A stretch of DNA of 64,000 nt from Branchinecta lynchi. Lineage: Eukaryota > Arthropoda > Branchiopoda > Anostraca > Branchinectidae. The position numbers were made by a program, and so were the translations under genes. Under the pieces are notes generated by a model. That model searched no databases. It saw only the letters and a list, made by a program, of their open reading frames with translations, and was not told the origin of the DNA. Location: positions 2,356,001 through 2,420,000 of the forward strand of contig JAKZAP010000014.1 of assembly GCA_023053575.1 (NCBI GenBank). Reading direction: 5' to 3'. Shown in pieces: positions 31,279-42,879 of this stretch (positions are counted from its first letter, which is position 1; each line of letters opens with the position of its first letter).

Positions 31279-32920
31279 TAGCGATTGTAATTTCTGTCCG
31301 TCAGTCGGTCTGTCGGTCCCGGTTTTGCTAGTTCGGGCACTTCCAGATAAGCTAGGACGATGAAACTTGGCAGGCATATGAGGGACCGGACCAGCTCAAC
31401 TTAAAATTAATCATTTCTTCAATCCGACTTTCCCCGGATCCGGGAGTCCGGAAACTATAAAGCAAAAGTGGAGCGAAAAGTAGCAAAAAAAAGAGCTGCC
31501 CGAAAGCGGGAGCGAACCAGGAACCTTTGAGTTGAAAGTCCAACGCTCTACCAACTGAGCCGTGAGTCCATGTACGAGAGACCGAATGCGGGAAAGTGCA
31601 CAAAGTGGATAATCTAAACAAATTACATTGTTAGGATAATGGAACTTGTCAGGAATATTGGATGTATTAGGGAGCGTATGCGGGAGTATATATTGTTAAA
31701 AGATTGACGACCTGATTAACCTGGACATAGTCAAGAAACATAAATAATAGTTTGGGCACTTCCACGCAAGCTAGGACGATGAAACTTCGCAGGCATATCA
31801 GGGACCCGACCAGACTAAGTTGGAAATAGTCACTTGCCCGATCCGACCATCGTGGGGGAGGGGGCGGATTCCGGAAAATAGGGACATTCATCACTTTCGA
31901 ACGGGTGATCGGATCTTAATGAAACTTGATATCTGGAAAGATCTCGTGTCTCAGATGTCTCATTTCGAGTCCGGACCGGATCCGATGAATCTTGGGGGTG
32001 GGTCTTGAGGGGAGTGGAGGACGGGGAATCCGGAAAAATTTGGAAAAATTAAATATTTTCAGCTTACGAACGGGTCGTCGGATCTTAACGAAACTTGATA
32101 TATGGAAGGACCTCATGTCTCAGACGCCGGTGACATTAGGGGGAGTTGGAAGGGGAAACCGGAAATCTTGAAAAACGCTCAGAGTGGAGAAATCCGGATG
32201 AAACTTGGTAGAAAGAACAAGCACAATTCCTAGATACCTGACTGAGATAACCGGAACGGATCCGCTCACTTTGGGGGAGTTGGGGGGGGGGAGTCCTAAT
32301 TTCTAGTGATCCCGCGAGGTCGATGCTTCCTGATGTGCTGGGACAATGAAAATTGGCAAGCATGCCAAGGACCCGACCAGATTAAATAGGAAATAGTCAC
32401 TTCCCCGATCCAACCATCTGGGGGGGGGTGGAGGGACGGGGAAGCCAAAATTGAGGTATTTTTAACTTGCGAACGGTTGGTCGGATCTTGATGAAAGTTG
32501 ATATTTAGCATGACCTCGTGTCTCAGACGTCCCACTTTAAATCCGGACCGGATCCGATGTCACTGGGGGGGGGGGGGGAGCTGGTGGAGGGAACCAGAAA
32601 TCTTGACAAACGCTTAGAGTGCAGCGATCGGGATGGAACTTATTCGGCCACGATAGGTGGAGATAGAGTGAGTACCGGAAATCGTGTAGCACGTCTAGGG
32701 ATCAAACAAATGGATTTATTGGGATGAAAGTTTGAACAGTCATGTGCATTTGCTGCAGACAATCGAGACGATGCCGGAACTGCTCAGAAATGAGTGAAAC
32801 TAAATATCCTATTTCTATTTCCGAACCGCATTTTTGGATGGCGGGAGTATTTTGTGAGGTTCTCATCTACTTTCTTGTACAGCCTACTCGTACAAGTGCC
32901 ATATGAGCTCGTAGCTCTTG
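31268..32920 (+). mobile_element. Family A element, complete copy with a nested SINE-like insertion
   Basis: The left end (CAAGTGCCATATAGCG) and the 28-bp right end (32893-32920) match the copy at 3858-6024. Internal modules repeat: CGATGAAACTTGGCAGG, GATCGGATCTTAATGAAAC, GACCGGATCCGATG and G-runs. It has no tandem expansion. A tRNA-like insertion occupies about 31440-31640. No protein is encoded. Confidence 0.8.
31495..31570 (-). other. tRNA-like SINE head
   Basis: On the minus strand GGCTCAGTTGGTAGAGCG (A-box) and CCTGGTTCGCTCCC (B-box) have the spacing of a tRNA, with an intervening TTGGACTTTCAACTCAA anticodon-like arm. A T8 run 3' would stop RNA polymerase III. The acceptor arms do not pair (GGACTCA against TTTCGGG) and the T-stem has mismatches, so this is a SINE or tRNA pseudogene, not a working tRNA. 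Confidence 0.65.
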
Positions 32921-32924
32921 TTTT

Positions 32925-33051
32925 AAGAAAGAGAATGACTGTTTTGAGAAATAAACGACTGTTTTGATGAAAATGGGCTGATTTTTAGAAAAACGGAGCG
33001 TTTTCAGATAAAAGCAGCTGTTTTTATGAAAAATCGTGGCGCTTCGCGTCC

Positions 33052-33083
<32 letters not shown>

Positions 33084-33115
33084 ATACGCGACGCCCCTGG
33101 TTCGAGCATATCTAG
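32925..33115. mobile_element. Family E element with a long C-run
   Basis: AATGACTGTTTTGAGAAA-type words repeat, followed by TCGTGGCGCTTCGCGTCC, a C-run (about 33051-33082) and CGCGACGCCCCTGG. It abuts the right end of the family A copy. Confidence 0.6.
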
Positions 33116-33257
33116 CAGATATGTCGATTGCACTGATTTCCGATCATAGTTCGCACCTTTTTTTCCGAACTCGTATATAAGATGAAAGCAGAAGAATAAG
33201 TGTCGGCGAGACTAAAACACACGAGGTTTCAAAAAACTACTAAAACCCTTTTTTCAG

Positions 33258-33491
33258 ATCGAAACTGAACTACCACTGGCAGAAATCATGGTCTGCTCTG
33301 GCTTTTTCCTCGTATACCTTGTCGAGGAGATCGTCCATATTTTCGCGGATCGCTTCGCTCGGAGCAAGGCGGACAAATCAATCCACCGGACTCTCAGTGT
33401 CCGGCGGTGCTCAGTAAGCCGCGCGCCACCTACAGCCGAAGATGAATGCACCAATGAAACTAAACATGAAGTTGTGATCAGCTGCAACGAG
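33258..33491 (+). CDS. ZIP (SLC39A1-3 type) zinc transporter, internal exon
   Basis: Flanked by CCTTTTTTCAG and GTGAGC, phase 0 at both ends, 78 codons. The peptide starts IETELPLAEIMVCSGFFL, then VYLVEEIVHIFADRF. This is transmembrane segment 3 of the ZIP I/II group, where the G-FF-L-Y-EE-VH pattern (often GFFLV...EE..H) is highly conserved. The residues after it (ARSKADKSIHRTL ... HEVVISCNE) are the start of the variable cytoplasmic loop between segments 3 and 4, here without the usual histidine clusters. ZIP proteins import zinc across the plasma membrane. Flanking exons (segments 1-2 and 4-8) were not found; introns are evidently long. Confidence 0.82.
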
Positions 33492-33600
33492 GTGAGCTTC
33501 CTTTTCTTATATCGACTCAGGGTACATTCTTGATATGTCAGCTAGCTCCCCGAGTCAAGTTTTCTGTTCCTTTAAAGGAGCTGTCTTCCGTATAATACTA
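33492..33600. other. Start of the intron after the ZIP exon
   Basis: No further exon recognised. The intron is soon filled by family B. Confidence 0.4.
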
Positions 33601-35230
33601 ATTCTTCTGGAGCTGTCTTCGCCAGATTCAGTCTTCGCCAGGCTAGTCATCAGAGAAAACCAAGTTCAGATATACTTGTATAAGCCATATCTATTTTGAC
33701 GATACTGACCGAAACTTCCTTCTTTACTTCTGCCAAATTTGCGGTTCCACCCGAATTCCGAGCGGACTACTAGTCCAGCAAACAAAGAAAATTCAGAAAC
33801 AAATCCAGCGTATCATATCTCCTTATCCCTATAAAGAACATCTAATCAACATTGAACAAGAGTTTGACTTATTCCGGTTACTACCAGATTCCGGACTAAA
33901 TTATATGTCCGGGTAAACAAGACAAAGGTTTCGATGGGATCCGAAACATTCAGTATATGATCCTCACAACTGGGTCTCGTCTTAGCCAGATCCAGTCATC
34001 GCCAGACTCCTTGAATATTTTCACTATTAAAATTCAGAAACAGAGGCCAAATAGCTAATCATCTGAAAAAAACAAGTTCAGATGTGGGTTCAGCATGTGT
34101 GTTTACCACTAAGTCATACTTGTTTTGACGAAAACTTCCTGCCACTTCTGCCAATTCCAGGTTTCGGCCGAACTCCGGAACTACTTGTCCGGCGAAAAAA
34201 GAAAGCTCAAAAACGAACTCAGGGTATCTTCTTTCCCCAATAAGGAAGAATTTGATTGGCTTTTTAAAACATTTTTTTGTCCCTTAATATGAAACCCCTC
34301 CCCCACCCCTAAAATATGGAGCTACAGGGCTCATCTATGAACTTGACCTGTACTTGGATCCTCAAACCAAGTTTGAAAAAAATATCTCTACCCCTTTGAG
34401 AGCTATCGTGGTGACTGACAACTTTTACGAACTCATAAGTCTGAGGGTAAGAAGATATGCTGAATCCATATCTGAAACTTATTTTCCCGCCGGACCATTA
34501 GTTCGTCCGGAATCCTGCCAAAACCGGAATTTTTTTCTAAAAGTAAAAGTTTTATTTGAAATTGATTTAGATGTTCGATTTAGGGTTAAGAAGACATGAT
34601 GCATCCGTATATGGCAGTCATTGTCTACCTCGACATTTAGTTCGCCTGGAATCCGGCCAAAACCCGAAAATTTGTTAAAAGTAAAATTTGTATTTAAAGT
34701 TGATTAAATATTCGGTTTAGGGATAAGAAAACCTGCTGATTTCAAATATGACAATCATTTTCAACACAGATATGTAGTTCGCCCGGAATCCGACCAAAAT
34801 CGGAAATTTTTTAAAACTTTTATCTGAAGTTGATTAGAGATTCGTTGTAGAGGTAAGGAGCATGCTGAATTCATACATGAAAATTGTCGTCTCGCAACAA
34901 AGAGTTCGCCTGGAATCTGGCGAAAACCTGAAAGTTTTTCAAAAGTTAAAGTTTGCCTGAAGTTGGTTAAGGTTCGATATAGGGCAAGGAGATATGCTGA
35001 ATTCCTCTTAACCTTTAGTTTTTTTTACCGGGCAAACTGTTCACCGAAACCGCATATTTGGCAGAAGTAAGTTAGGAAGTTTCGATCAGTTTCGTCAAAG
35101 TAGATATGATATATGGGGGTAGACAAACATGCTGAATAGTACAAATTTGCAAGGAGTCTGGCGAAGACCGTATATCTACAAGACGCAATTCTCTGGATCA
35201 AATCCCATCGAAACTTTTGGTCTTGTTAGT
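33601..35230. mobile_element. Two family B copies facing each other
   Basis: 33601-34390 reads in the minus orientation (AAGACAAAGGTTTCGATGGG at about 33922, sub-units with GATTCCGG and CGAACTAC). 34390-35230 reads in the plus orientation (GGAATCCGGCCAAAAC, AGTTCGCC, ending ATCCCATCGAAACTTTTGGT). The change occurs near 34380-34440 in the ATATCTC..CCC.TTGAGAGCTATC module. Both copies are decayed and the GTCC run is lost at the junction. Confidence 0.65.
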
Positions 35231-36945
35231 ATGGAGCTGTCCACTTGGTTTTGTGAAGGGCTGTTGAACTTGATTACATTCTTCTTACATATCCATCCTT
35301 TTAATACTCATCTAAGAAAGTTAACACATGGTGATAATAATAAAGTGAAAAAATTATTATCTTTTTTAGTACTTTCAAGGCTTGTACCATTGTTTCAGAT
35401 GATCTGGCAATTTGCTTACTAGTCTCATTAGTTTTATTTGTCACCCGTCCCAAAAGCTTCCTTTTATTTCCTTTGGTTTATCGCATTCCAAATGTTTACT
35501 GCCCCCTATTGGTATGCCCCTCGTGTCCGAAACTAATCAATAACGTTCAAGGTAAATCCTTCGTAATGCTATTCTCCATAATCCAACAACTTGCTTTACT
35601 GTTATCATAAAGTATTGTGTCTCTGTTATTTGACACTCAAAACCATGTTAGACGGCGACGGGAAATGTCTTTATTTTCCTGGGAAACAGACGCGAATCCG
35701 GTTGAATACAGATATGTTCAGTTCTATCGTTTGCTTTTACGAGTTTTATAGAGGGATGGGGAACCTGCTGTAAACAGTAGTAATGTGAGACAGTAAATTT
35801 ACGACGCCTTCCCTCTGTTCGCGTTTGACTGCCTAAACAGACTAACCGTTTCACCTCCACGCTGTTTCTTTAATGAAATCCGATCATAACTAATTTTAAA
35901 CGGAGAGCCAGGCTCGAAAATCAGAAAAATACTGAAGTATACCATTCGTTATAAAAAATAAGCCATGGAATGGTAATATACTCATGACCAACAATTAGCT
36001 AGGCTAGGTAGTGAATTAAAATATTACTGAAAAGACCGAGGGCTAAGCCAAAACATGTGGATAAAAACATTGACGGGTTGAACACTATCCTTGAAATTTT
36101 ACCTTAAATTGCGGCTTGGAGCAAAATAACGATTTTCGACCCAAGTTCGTAGTTACGTATAATGACTGTTATGTGATAAGCTTGAAGCTCTGGTACTGAT
36201 CCCCACAGCATCCCGTTCTGGCCTTCACTCGATATCAGGCAACTCCTTGACAATTTTTTTTCTTTTTAGGATTGAATTGTTTTGCAGTTTTCCCGAGAGA
36301 TCATTACAAAGGGGTATGGGGAATAGGAATAACTATTCATGCCAAAGCATGAGGTTTTTGTATCTTGTACTACGTCTTTTGTGTTCCAGTGTCTGGGTTT
36401 GGCTTAAAGACTTAGAAGACCCACTAGATTCGAGGACATATATGCCTGGATGATTAACAGTTGTAATAAAAGCACTCCCTAATCTACGAATCTCATTCTA
36501 TGCTCCATCGCAAGCGTCATATAACACCTCGAATTGTTCAGTAGAAACATCTATTTAAAATCATTATTAAAATAGTTCAATCATTCTTCATTAAATTCAC
36601 TCTTTCAAAATACATAATTTCTCCGTTCATTAATTTCCACTCAGTGACACACCAATTAACTACACTTTCATCATACACAAGCTCTGTGTGAGTCGTAAAA
36701 AGAGTGAGTTTGTGATTTTTTTTAGTTTGTGAGTAGCTCCCGGCCGTTTAGCTATCGGATGAATAATAATAATAATTATAAAAATAAAATTTGTCGATAT
36801 TTATTTTTTGGTGTGAGATTGAGTGAGAAGTGTGGGCATCCGTTTGTCCTGGGTTTGTTTGTTTATTCCATTTGTCGCCAGGCTTTCGAGTCAGATTCCC
36901 TGCTGGGGAGTGGGGACGTTATATCAATAGTGTTAAATATATTCA
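35231..36945. other. Unassigned sequence
   Basis: No gene or repeat recognised with confidence. Open frames at 35129-35422, 36247-36453 and 36729-36950 were looked at; none shows a domain. This is part of the ZIP gene if the ZIP introns extend this far. Confidence 0.35.
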
Positions 36946-37319
36946 AGTAAGTAAGTAATTTATTTGTAACCCGCCATTTCGAAAAAGCGGAGTAACTAAA
37001 AGACATAAATATACAGAAAAAGACACTAATTTTCAGTCTTCGGCCAGGAAGCAGTGGAGAAGGTCGTGTACTGGTTGGGCTCTGTTGTGAGTGATTTTTT
37101 ATAGCGACGAAGAAACATCCAAAAGCGCAACACTTGCATCTGGGATTTTGAACTTCTCGGTCAATGTATGGTTATGGCATGATTTCGATAAGCGGAGCAG
37201 GTGCTTTGCACATTTAAAATAACACGATCTCATCGTTTTTATCTCCTTTTTTCGCAGAACATGGGTGACACCAGAACGAAATAGTATAGAAGGAGGGCAT
37301 ATTCAAACAATAAAAGGAT
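36946..37319. other. LINE-like 3' tail words and unassigned sequence
   Basis: AGTAAGTAATTTATTTGTAA and CCCGCCATTTCGAAAAAGCG resemble antisense 3' ends of CR1-like elements in their opening words. No RT frame follows. Confidence 0.35.
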
Positions 37320-37324
37320 ATTCA

Positions 37325-37500
37325 AACATAAATATTCTTTGAGCCCAAGCTGACTTTGAAACATTTATTCAAACAATGTTTACAACGGATACCTCAGCTA
37401 TGATTCTTCATCAGCGATATTCCGGCCATTCTTGGCAAGGGTCCTCGTCAGGCTGTCAATCCTTTGGTTCAACTTCGGGGAAGGAAACAAATCTGTAATC
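37325..37500 (-). repeat. Penelope-like fragment with mutated hammerhead motif
   Basis: It carries GAGCCCAAGCTGACTTTGAA, ATTCAAACAATGTTTACAAC, and on the minus strand the 44-nt motif at 37412-37455. The core CTGACGA is kept, but GAAA reads GGAA, which should abolish cleavage. It continues into TTCGGGGAAGGAAACAAATC, as at 3791 and 48705. Confidence 0.8.
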
Positions 37501-38040
37501 TTTTATAAAAGGTAGAAAAAGGAAGAAGGGTCCTTTAAAAGTAGAGCTTAGTTCTAGAATATTCAGATAATTTTGAATATTGGAACATAAACCGTGAATA
37601 GTGCCAGGTGTGGTTTTATGTATCCTCGAGACTTGAATTTTCTGCGAACTTGAAGGATTCAGTGATTTCAAGTGCGAATAAATGTGTTTACATTAATTTG
37701 TCACGTGGTTGGAGTTCTACCCAGACTTCAAGCATTTGTTATAAAACTTCAAAAATATACATATACAGAATAAATAATAAACAAAGACTTCTATAAAGAA
37801 AGCAGAAAACTTCGACAAGACCGCTTGCTCCTTCGTGTTTGTTTGGTCTGCTATCTCCGCCGATTTCGAACTTGGTTCCCCAGAGTCTGCTACGAGCCTC
37901 GAATAGGCCTACGATTGTGTTGGTCCCGTTGGGGACTCTGCACACATTATTAAATTGCCCTGGAAGCTCTAGAAGAATTTGTGATATCGTTGGTTTCCGG
38001 AAAGAGGTCGGTGGGTTAATCATCCAGCAATTTATTTAAA
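37501..38040. other. Unassigned sequence
   Basis: No gene recognised. Confidence 0.3.
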
Positions 38041-39535
38041 AAACCGAAGCTGGACGCATCCGATAATGGATTTTCTGTTATCTTAAAAGTTTCGTATGCT
38101 TTGAAAAGTATAACTAGCGCTGTGCCGACGGAGTCCATATACTTCAAGCGAACAACTTGCTGTTCAAAGGTCACCACGGGTTCCGGTCTGGCAGATCAAA
38201 CGAAACAAAGCTTTACCTTAAAATTACCTTCAATCACACTTGCTAGCCAAAAGGCTGTGAAGCCTGTTGACGTCGCCAGTGTATGTTGAGACTTACAACG
38301 CCGTTGCACAACTCATAGAATAAGGAGAATCCGTAGATTTGGTTCTGTGGGACCTAGCCAGGGCATTTGAGAAACTTTCCTAGAGACTCCTTAAACTCAA
38401 GCTTGACCTATATCAGTTACAGTCAAGTGAAGCTCTATGGATCTGCAACTTCATCAGCGGGTGGGAACAAATTTTCTCGGTTGTAGACCAAGAAGGAAAC
38501 GGGGTGTTGTCAGATTCACTCTTGTTACAAGGGGAGTACCTCAAGGGACGAAACTTGGACCCATCCTAATTAACATATTCATCAGCGATGCTCCTCCAGT
38601 GTCCCAGAAGCACATACAGCTGTATGCAGACGACTCTAAGCTCTTCGGCCCGTCAACCATAGAAACACTTGCAGTTTTGCAGAAAGACTTGGATAGTTTG
38701 TGGTCCTGGACGTCGCAATGACTGCTGGAATTGCCAGCAAGTGCATAGTACTGCATTTGGACAAAGCATGGCAACCGTTCCATACATGTTGACTAATAGC
38801 AGCGAAAGCCAAATCCCAAGCCAGGTGTTACCATTGACAAAAAAAAGTGAAGTTTCACAGCCATTCGAAACAGCAAGCAGGAAAAGGGAAAAGAATGCGT
38901 GGAATCAAGAGCATAAGTTGCCGTCATTCCAGGATTTTAAAGAAAGTATATGTGGCCTTAGTTCGAACCCATCTGGAATTGGGGACAATAGCTGCCCCAC
39001 CGCACTTCAAGGAAGACGTCAACTTACTAGAGAGCGTCCAAAGAAGAGCAACGAAAATTACCATCAAACTGAAGAATCTCCCCTATGAAGAGCGCCTTGA
39101 AAAGCTCAACCTGACATCGCTGACTTTTGGTGACAACGAGGGGAGGTGATCTTTGACCATAATTTGCTCATCACGAGTAGCTGAACAGCTGCTCGTAAAA
39201 GACGCCTCTAGCTATTCACGCTAGACCGGGAGTGACGGGGAGCAAAACGGCAGCGCTATAATTCCTTTGCACAACCGGGTTGTCCCCCTGTGGAACTCCC
39301 TTGGCGAGGAGACAGTGATGGAAACAACAGATTCCTTCAAGAGAAGGGTAGACAGCGACTGGAAAGGCGTGATCTGAAAACAAACTAAAAGGATCAGTGT
39401 CAACTTCCAGATAGTAAGCATCGAGGACGTCAACAGGCTACACAAACTTGCCCCTAGCAAGTTCGACAAGATCTTTGAAATTTCAGGCCGCTATGCCCAG
39501 CACATTGAACTCTTTCTAGCTGATTATTCATGATT
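38041..39535 (+). pseudogene. CR1/Jockey-like reverse transcriptase, decayed
   Basis: In broken frames: HHGFRSGRSNETKLYL at about 38174-38222 (fingers), VDLVLWDLARAFEKL at about 38333-38375 (motif A, with D to A or shift damage), RGVPQGTKLGPILINIFISD at about 38530-38590 (motif B), LYADDSKLF at about 38618-38645 (catalytic YADD kept), ALVRTHLELGTIAAPP and LESVQRRATKITI at about 38960-39060 (post-RT tail), YEERLEKLNLTSL. Several frameshifts and stops separate these pieces, so it is not functional. Its plus orientation matches neither of the other large RT copies. Confidence 0.85.
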
Positions 39536-41690
39536 TTCCAATATTTTGGACAATTAAGGCCACTATACGAAAGAGATTAGCACCATAGACCAGGTATTGG
39601 TAGTCTATATGGCAAGGAGAGGAATAGTGCTGCGACCAGAAAAATAGGACAGAAGAGAAGTTGTCTTCCATGCGAGGTCCGGGGACCCAGACCTGAAGAT
39701 CCTCGAACATCTTCGCGGACCCAAAACATGCCCCCACTTATTGTGAGGCTCTTATTTAGAGAAAAAAAGTTCTTGAGTAGACTTGGTTTTGAGATAAAAA
39801 TGGTTGAGATAAAAGACGTGTTCGAAGACATCACCAAGACCCTAAGTGACGACAGGCCTTTCTATCCTGTTGACTAGATATTTTCGCAAGCTGGCATTTC
39901 CCGCTTTTCATGATTGAGCCAGGATTTGTTTGGACCTCGTCATGAGATCGCTGAGAATCGGAGTCGGTCATTTCAAGCGTATTTCACGAGTCAAAGAACC
40001 AAGGGCGTGCATTTTCGAATTGACTGCTCGAACTCAACGAAAAAGCCCCTGAATATCTCAATAAAGCGCAAGGGGGGTTTTCGAAAATTAATCCCCCTCT
40101 CGGCTAATCTCCCTTTATTGTGAGATCAGGAAGCGGAGTCCTTTAGTGGTGCAGTGATTTGGAAAAGCTGAGTGAGAATATAAATAGAAACCCTCCTCCC
40201 CCACACCATGAAAATTAAGCATAGTAAACTCACACCCTGAAGAGGGTGTGAGGTTTGAAGGTGTCGGTACTTAACGTGGGATTTTCTTAAATGCACTACA
40301 GGCGAGGACTTCCCTTTGAACGGTCTTGTCTTCTATGAATAATCCTACTGCCAACCCCAGCGATCAGCCTTATACCATGGTCTTCTTTCCTCCCATTGGC
40401 TGCTATTTGACCATCCTACCTTTATTGCGTATTTTCGCGACTGGAAAGTGTGGGAAGTGGATTTAATCCTCATAGGGTATAATCCGACAAAGTGCAGTAA
40501 CTTTTTTTCACCCTTTTCTTTGTTTTTCTACTCCTCTTTTCTTTATTTCCTTTTCCTGTATAGAGCCTCCAAGTTGTTTCATCTTCTTTAAGAGACCGTC
40601 AAATTTACCTAGTCATACACAATTGTCTTCCCCGTCTATAGACTACCAGGTAGTTTGTTTTATTTTAGTATGAAATAAATAGTGAAATACTGAATGCGAA
40701 ACAATTAAAAAAGCGGGATTGTAATTTTCTTTCATGGTAAAAAAAAAAATATTGTTTTGATCTATTTTCTCGAGTCGTAAATGTAGTGCGGCTGATATAC
40801 CGATGCTTACTATTTGGTAATCCGGAAATATGACTGACTGCATTTGATGACGAAGTATGACTACCAGAGACCCATAGTTATTTTGCTCTGATGACTACCT
40901 AGTTTAGAACCTTGTACTTGTAACACATCAAACGATTGCTGCCCTCACCCGGCGTCCGACGGCGAATTGAATTTCCATGAAACTTTTAATGAGAGGTCTT
41001 CCAAAAGTTTTTAGAAAGTGTTAAAGGACCCCCCAAACTTAGCCAGAGCTGGTGGACTCGGACTCTGGACTCGTCTCGAGACGCCTTCTTCAAGGATTTG
41101 GACTTGTCTCGGACCTGGATTTGCTGGACTTGCAGCACTTAGCTCTGTGCTTAGCTGCCTTTTACGTTGTCCCTATCTCCACCACAGAAGTATAAGCTTC
41201 GCAAATCGCCGCATTTTCTCTTTGTTCGCTTTTGAGCATCCGACATATTGTCGTTTGTTGCGCGAGACGAGTTAGCCAGTCACTGTTGCCACTTTTATCT
41301 GACGGATCCTGTAAACGCGTCTACGGAACCCAATCCTTATATCAATACTCTATATGACAAAGTCCAAAACACGACAGTGATCCTCGGGAAGAACGAGAAA
41401 ACATAGTACTAACGACTCAAACTCAACAACTCAATCCTGTGTGAACCAATCACGGCGATTTTGGGGCAGATGTGATACCGCTTCCGGCTCTTCCGCTAGG
41501 TACACGGCGATTTAGCATCGACAAGAAGAGTTAGTCATGAAGAGTATTATTATCGAGTCGTCTTCGTAGTAGTAAGTTTTCTTTTTTTCTTATGACAAAT
41601 CACAGAATTCTGTTACCAATGGCAACACTGAAGCAGTGTAAACTTTGCTGAAAGCTTTGTGGTTCGCTGAAAATCTTTCAGGAAGAAGAA
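39536..41690. other. Unassigned sequence
   Basis: No gene recognised in about 2.1 kb. 41050-41130 repeats GGACTCG, TCGTCTCG and GGACTTG words, typical of small transposon ends, but no inverted partner was found. 41533-41575 has ATGAAGAG followed by a good GTAAGT donor, which might be a 5' exon; evidence is too weak to call. Confidence 0.35.
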
Positions 41691-41699
41691 CAAGCTAAT

Positions 41700-42010
41700 A
41701 ATCTTAATTTAATTTAATTTTCAAAATAAACGTGGCACAACATTTCATGCGCGAGCAAATTAATTGGCACGTGTCATTAACCTACAACTAAAACATATAT
41801 ACAATTGTCATAGAATAAATATAGTAATTCAAGTAAGGTTGTCATGAGACAAGGTAAACTGAGGTACAAAACTATTACGGTACCTTTCAGTTTTACAAGC
41901 GACAGGTGTGAGTTTAGGTACTTTCATAGCTGCTTCTCTTGGAGGTCTGGTTCTTTCCGGTTTAAAGGGTGGGATAACAAATTTGTTCCGAAACCGATTT
42001 GTAATCTAGC
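41700..42010 (-). pseudogene. LINE RT C-terminus and 3' UTR
   Basis: Minus strand: IPPFKPERTRPPREAAMKVP, KLTPVACKTERYRNSFVP, QFTLSHDNLT and a stop at about 41846-41848. This parallels the tail of the RT at 62636 (RSRPPREVAEKVPKLTPIYC ... RSFVPSFVKQYNAL). The 3' UTR runs to about 41700. Upstream of residue RFRN the copy is truncated or joined to family C. Confidence 0.8.
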
Positions 42011-42094
42011 TTCACAAATCAATTTTTCATTCTGGCAGACTAGGTACTGTCAACAGGTTTAGCTTTTTTGTCAAATAATCAATTTCCTGGCAAA

Positions 42095-42340
42095 TTCGAA
42101 TTCCTTTTCTCATGTTTTGCTTTTCCCACTTTCTAACTACAGCGCGCACATTTCCGCTTCGAAAATCGTTCTTAATTTCTTGACAGAGTCGATAAGCCCT
42201 AACAAGAAATCGCTAGTTTCACGGGCAAATGTGGGTTTTGCGAGCGTTATTTCTGAACCATTTTGTCGTGAAAGGATTATTTCTAGTAAGAGCGGTGCTT
42301 TTGAAAAAAGATTGATTCACCTGAGTCAACAGAAAGAATT
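42095..42340. repeat. Family C dispersed repeat
   Basis: Homologous to 21894-22160 (GACAGAGTCGATAAGC, AACAAGAAATCGCTAG, TTTCTAGTAAGAGCGGTGC). No shared open frame. Confidence 0.5.
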
Positions 42341-42404
42341 TAATTTCCTTGGGGAAGAGGAACAGATTCGCAAACAATAGTTCTGCAGTAACGGTTCTAG
42401 GATG

Positions 42405-42720
42405 AAGAGGCATTACTAGCCAAAATGTTTTTTTTTTTTTTGGGGGGGGGGTTATGTGTTTACCGACTGGCTGTTCATGTTTACCGACTATTTTTGCAGG
42501 AAATACCAACTGATTTTCAGAAAACTTAGACTATTTTCAAGAAAAAGTCTACTGTTTTGATGTAAAATCGGCTGATTTTCTGAAAAAAAAACCCGGATGG
42601 TTTCATGAAAAAATGGATCGTTTTTACTAGAAAATCAACTGTTTTTACGAAAAACAGGATGTTCGCGCTGACTCGTTTAATTTTATTGACAGGCGGACAA
42701 CGTTGGGAGGGGGGGGGGGG
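42405..42720. mobile_element. Family E element
   Basis: GAGGCATTACTAGCCAAAAT, T- and G-runs, TTTACCGACTGGCTGTTCA, then repeated GACTGTTTT, GATTTTC and GAAAAA words, and a final G-run at 42708-42720. It is longer than the copy at 8814. Confidence 0.6.
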
Positions 42721-42879
42721 AGGGGGATTTGTAAGTTTTATCTTCTTTCTCTGCCGTGGAGTGATGTAAATATTTGTTTTGAACATTTGAAAATTAAATG
42801 AACCGGGAGCTGCTTTTCTGTATGACAGGTCCGATAAATTTTCCTCTTTCGGATCTCAACACCTTTGGTCTTTTTAGGT

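Noticed and set aside
31495..31570. Functional tRNA gene
   Set aside because: Acceptor and T stems do not pair; only the A- and B-box words are good.
33051..33082. Long C-run, and the similar G-run at 59492-59521, as signals
   Set aside because: Homopolymer tracts recur at the same place inside family A and E copies and vary in length; treated as slippage-prone repeats.
41533..41580. Possible first exon with GTAAGT donor
   Set aside because: Only a handful of codons, stop codons close by, and no promoter features that can be trusted by eye.
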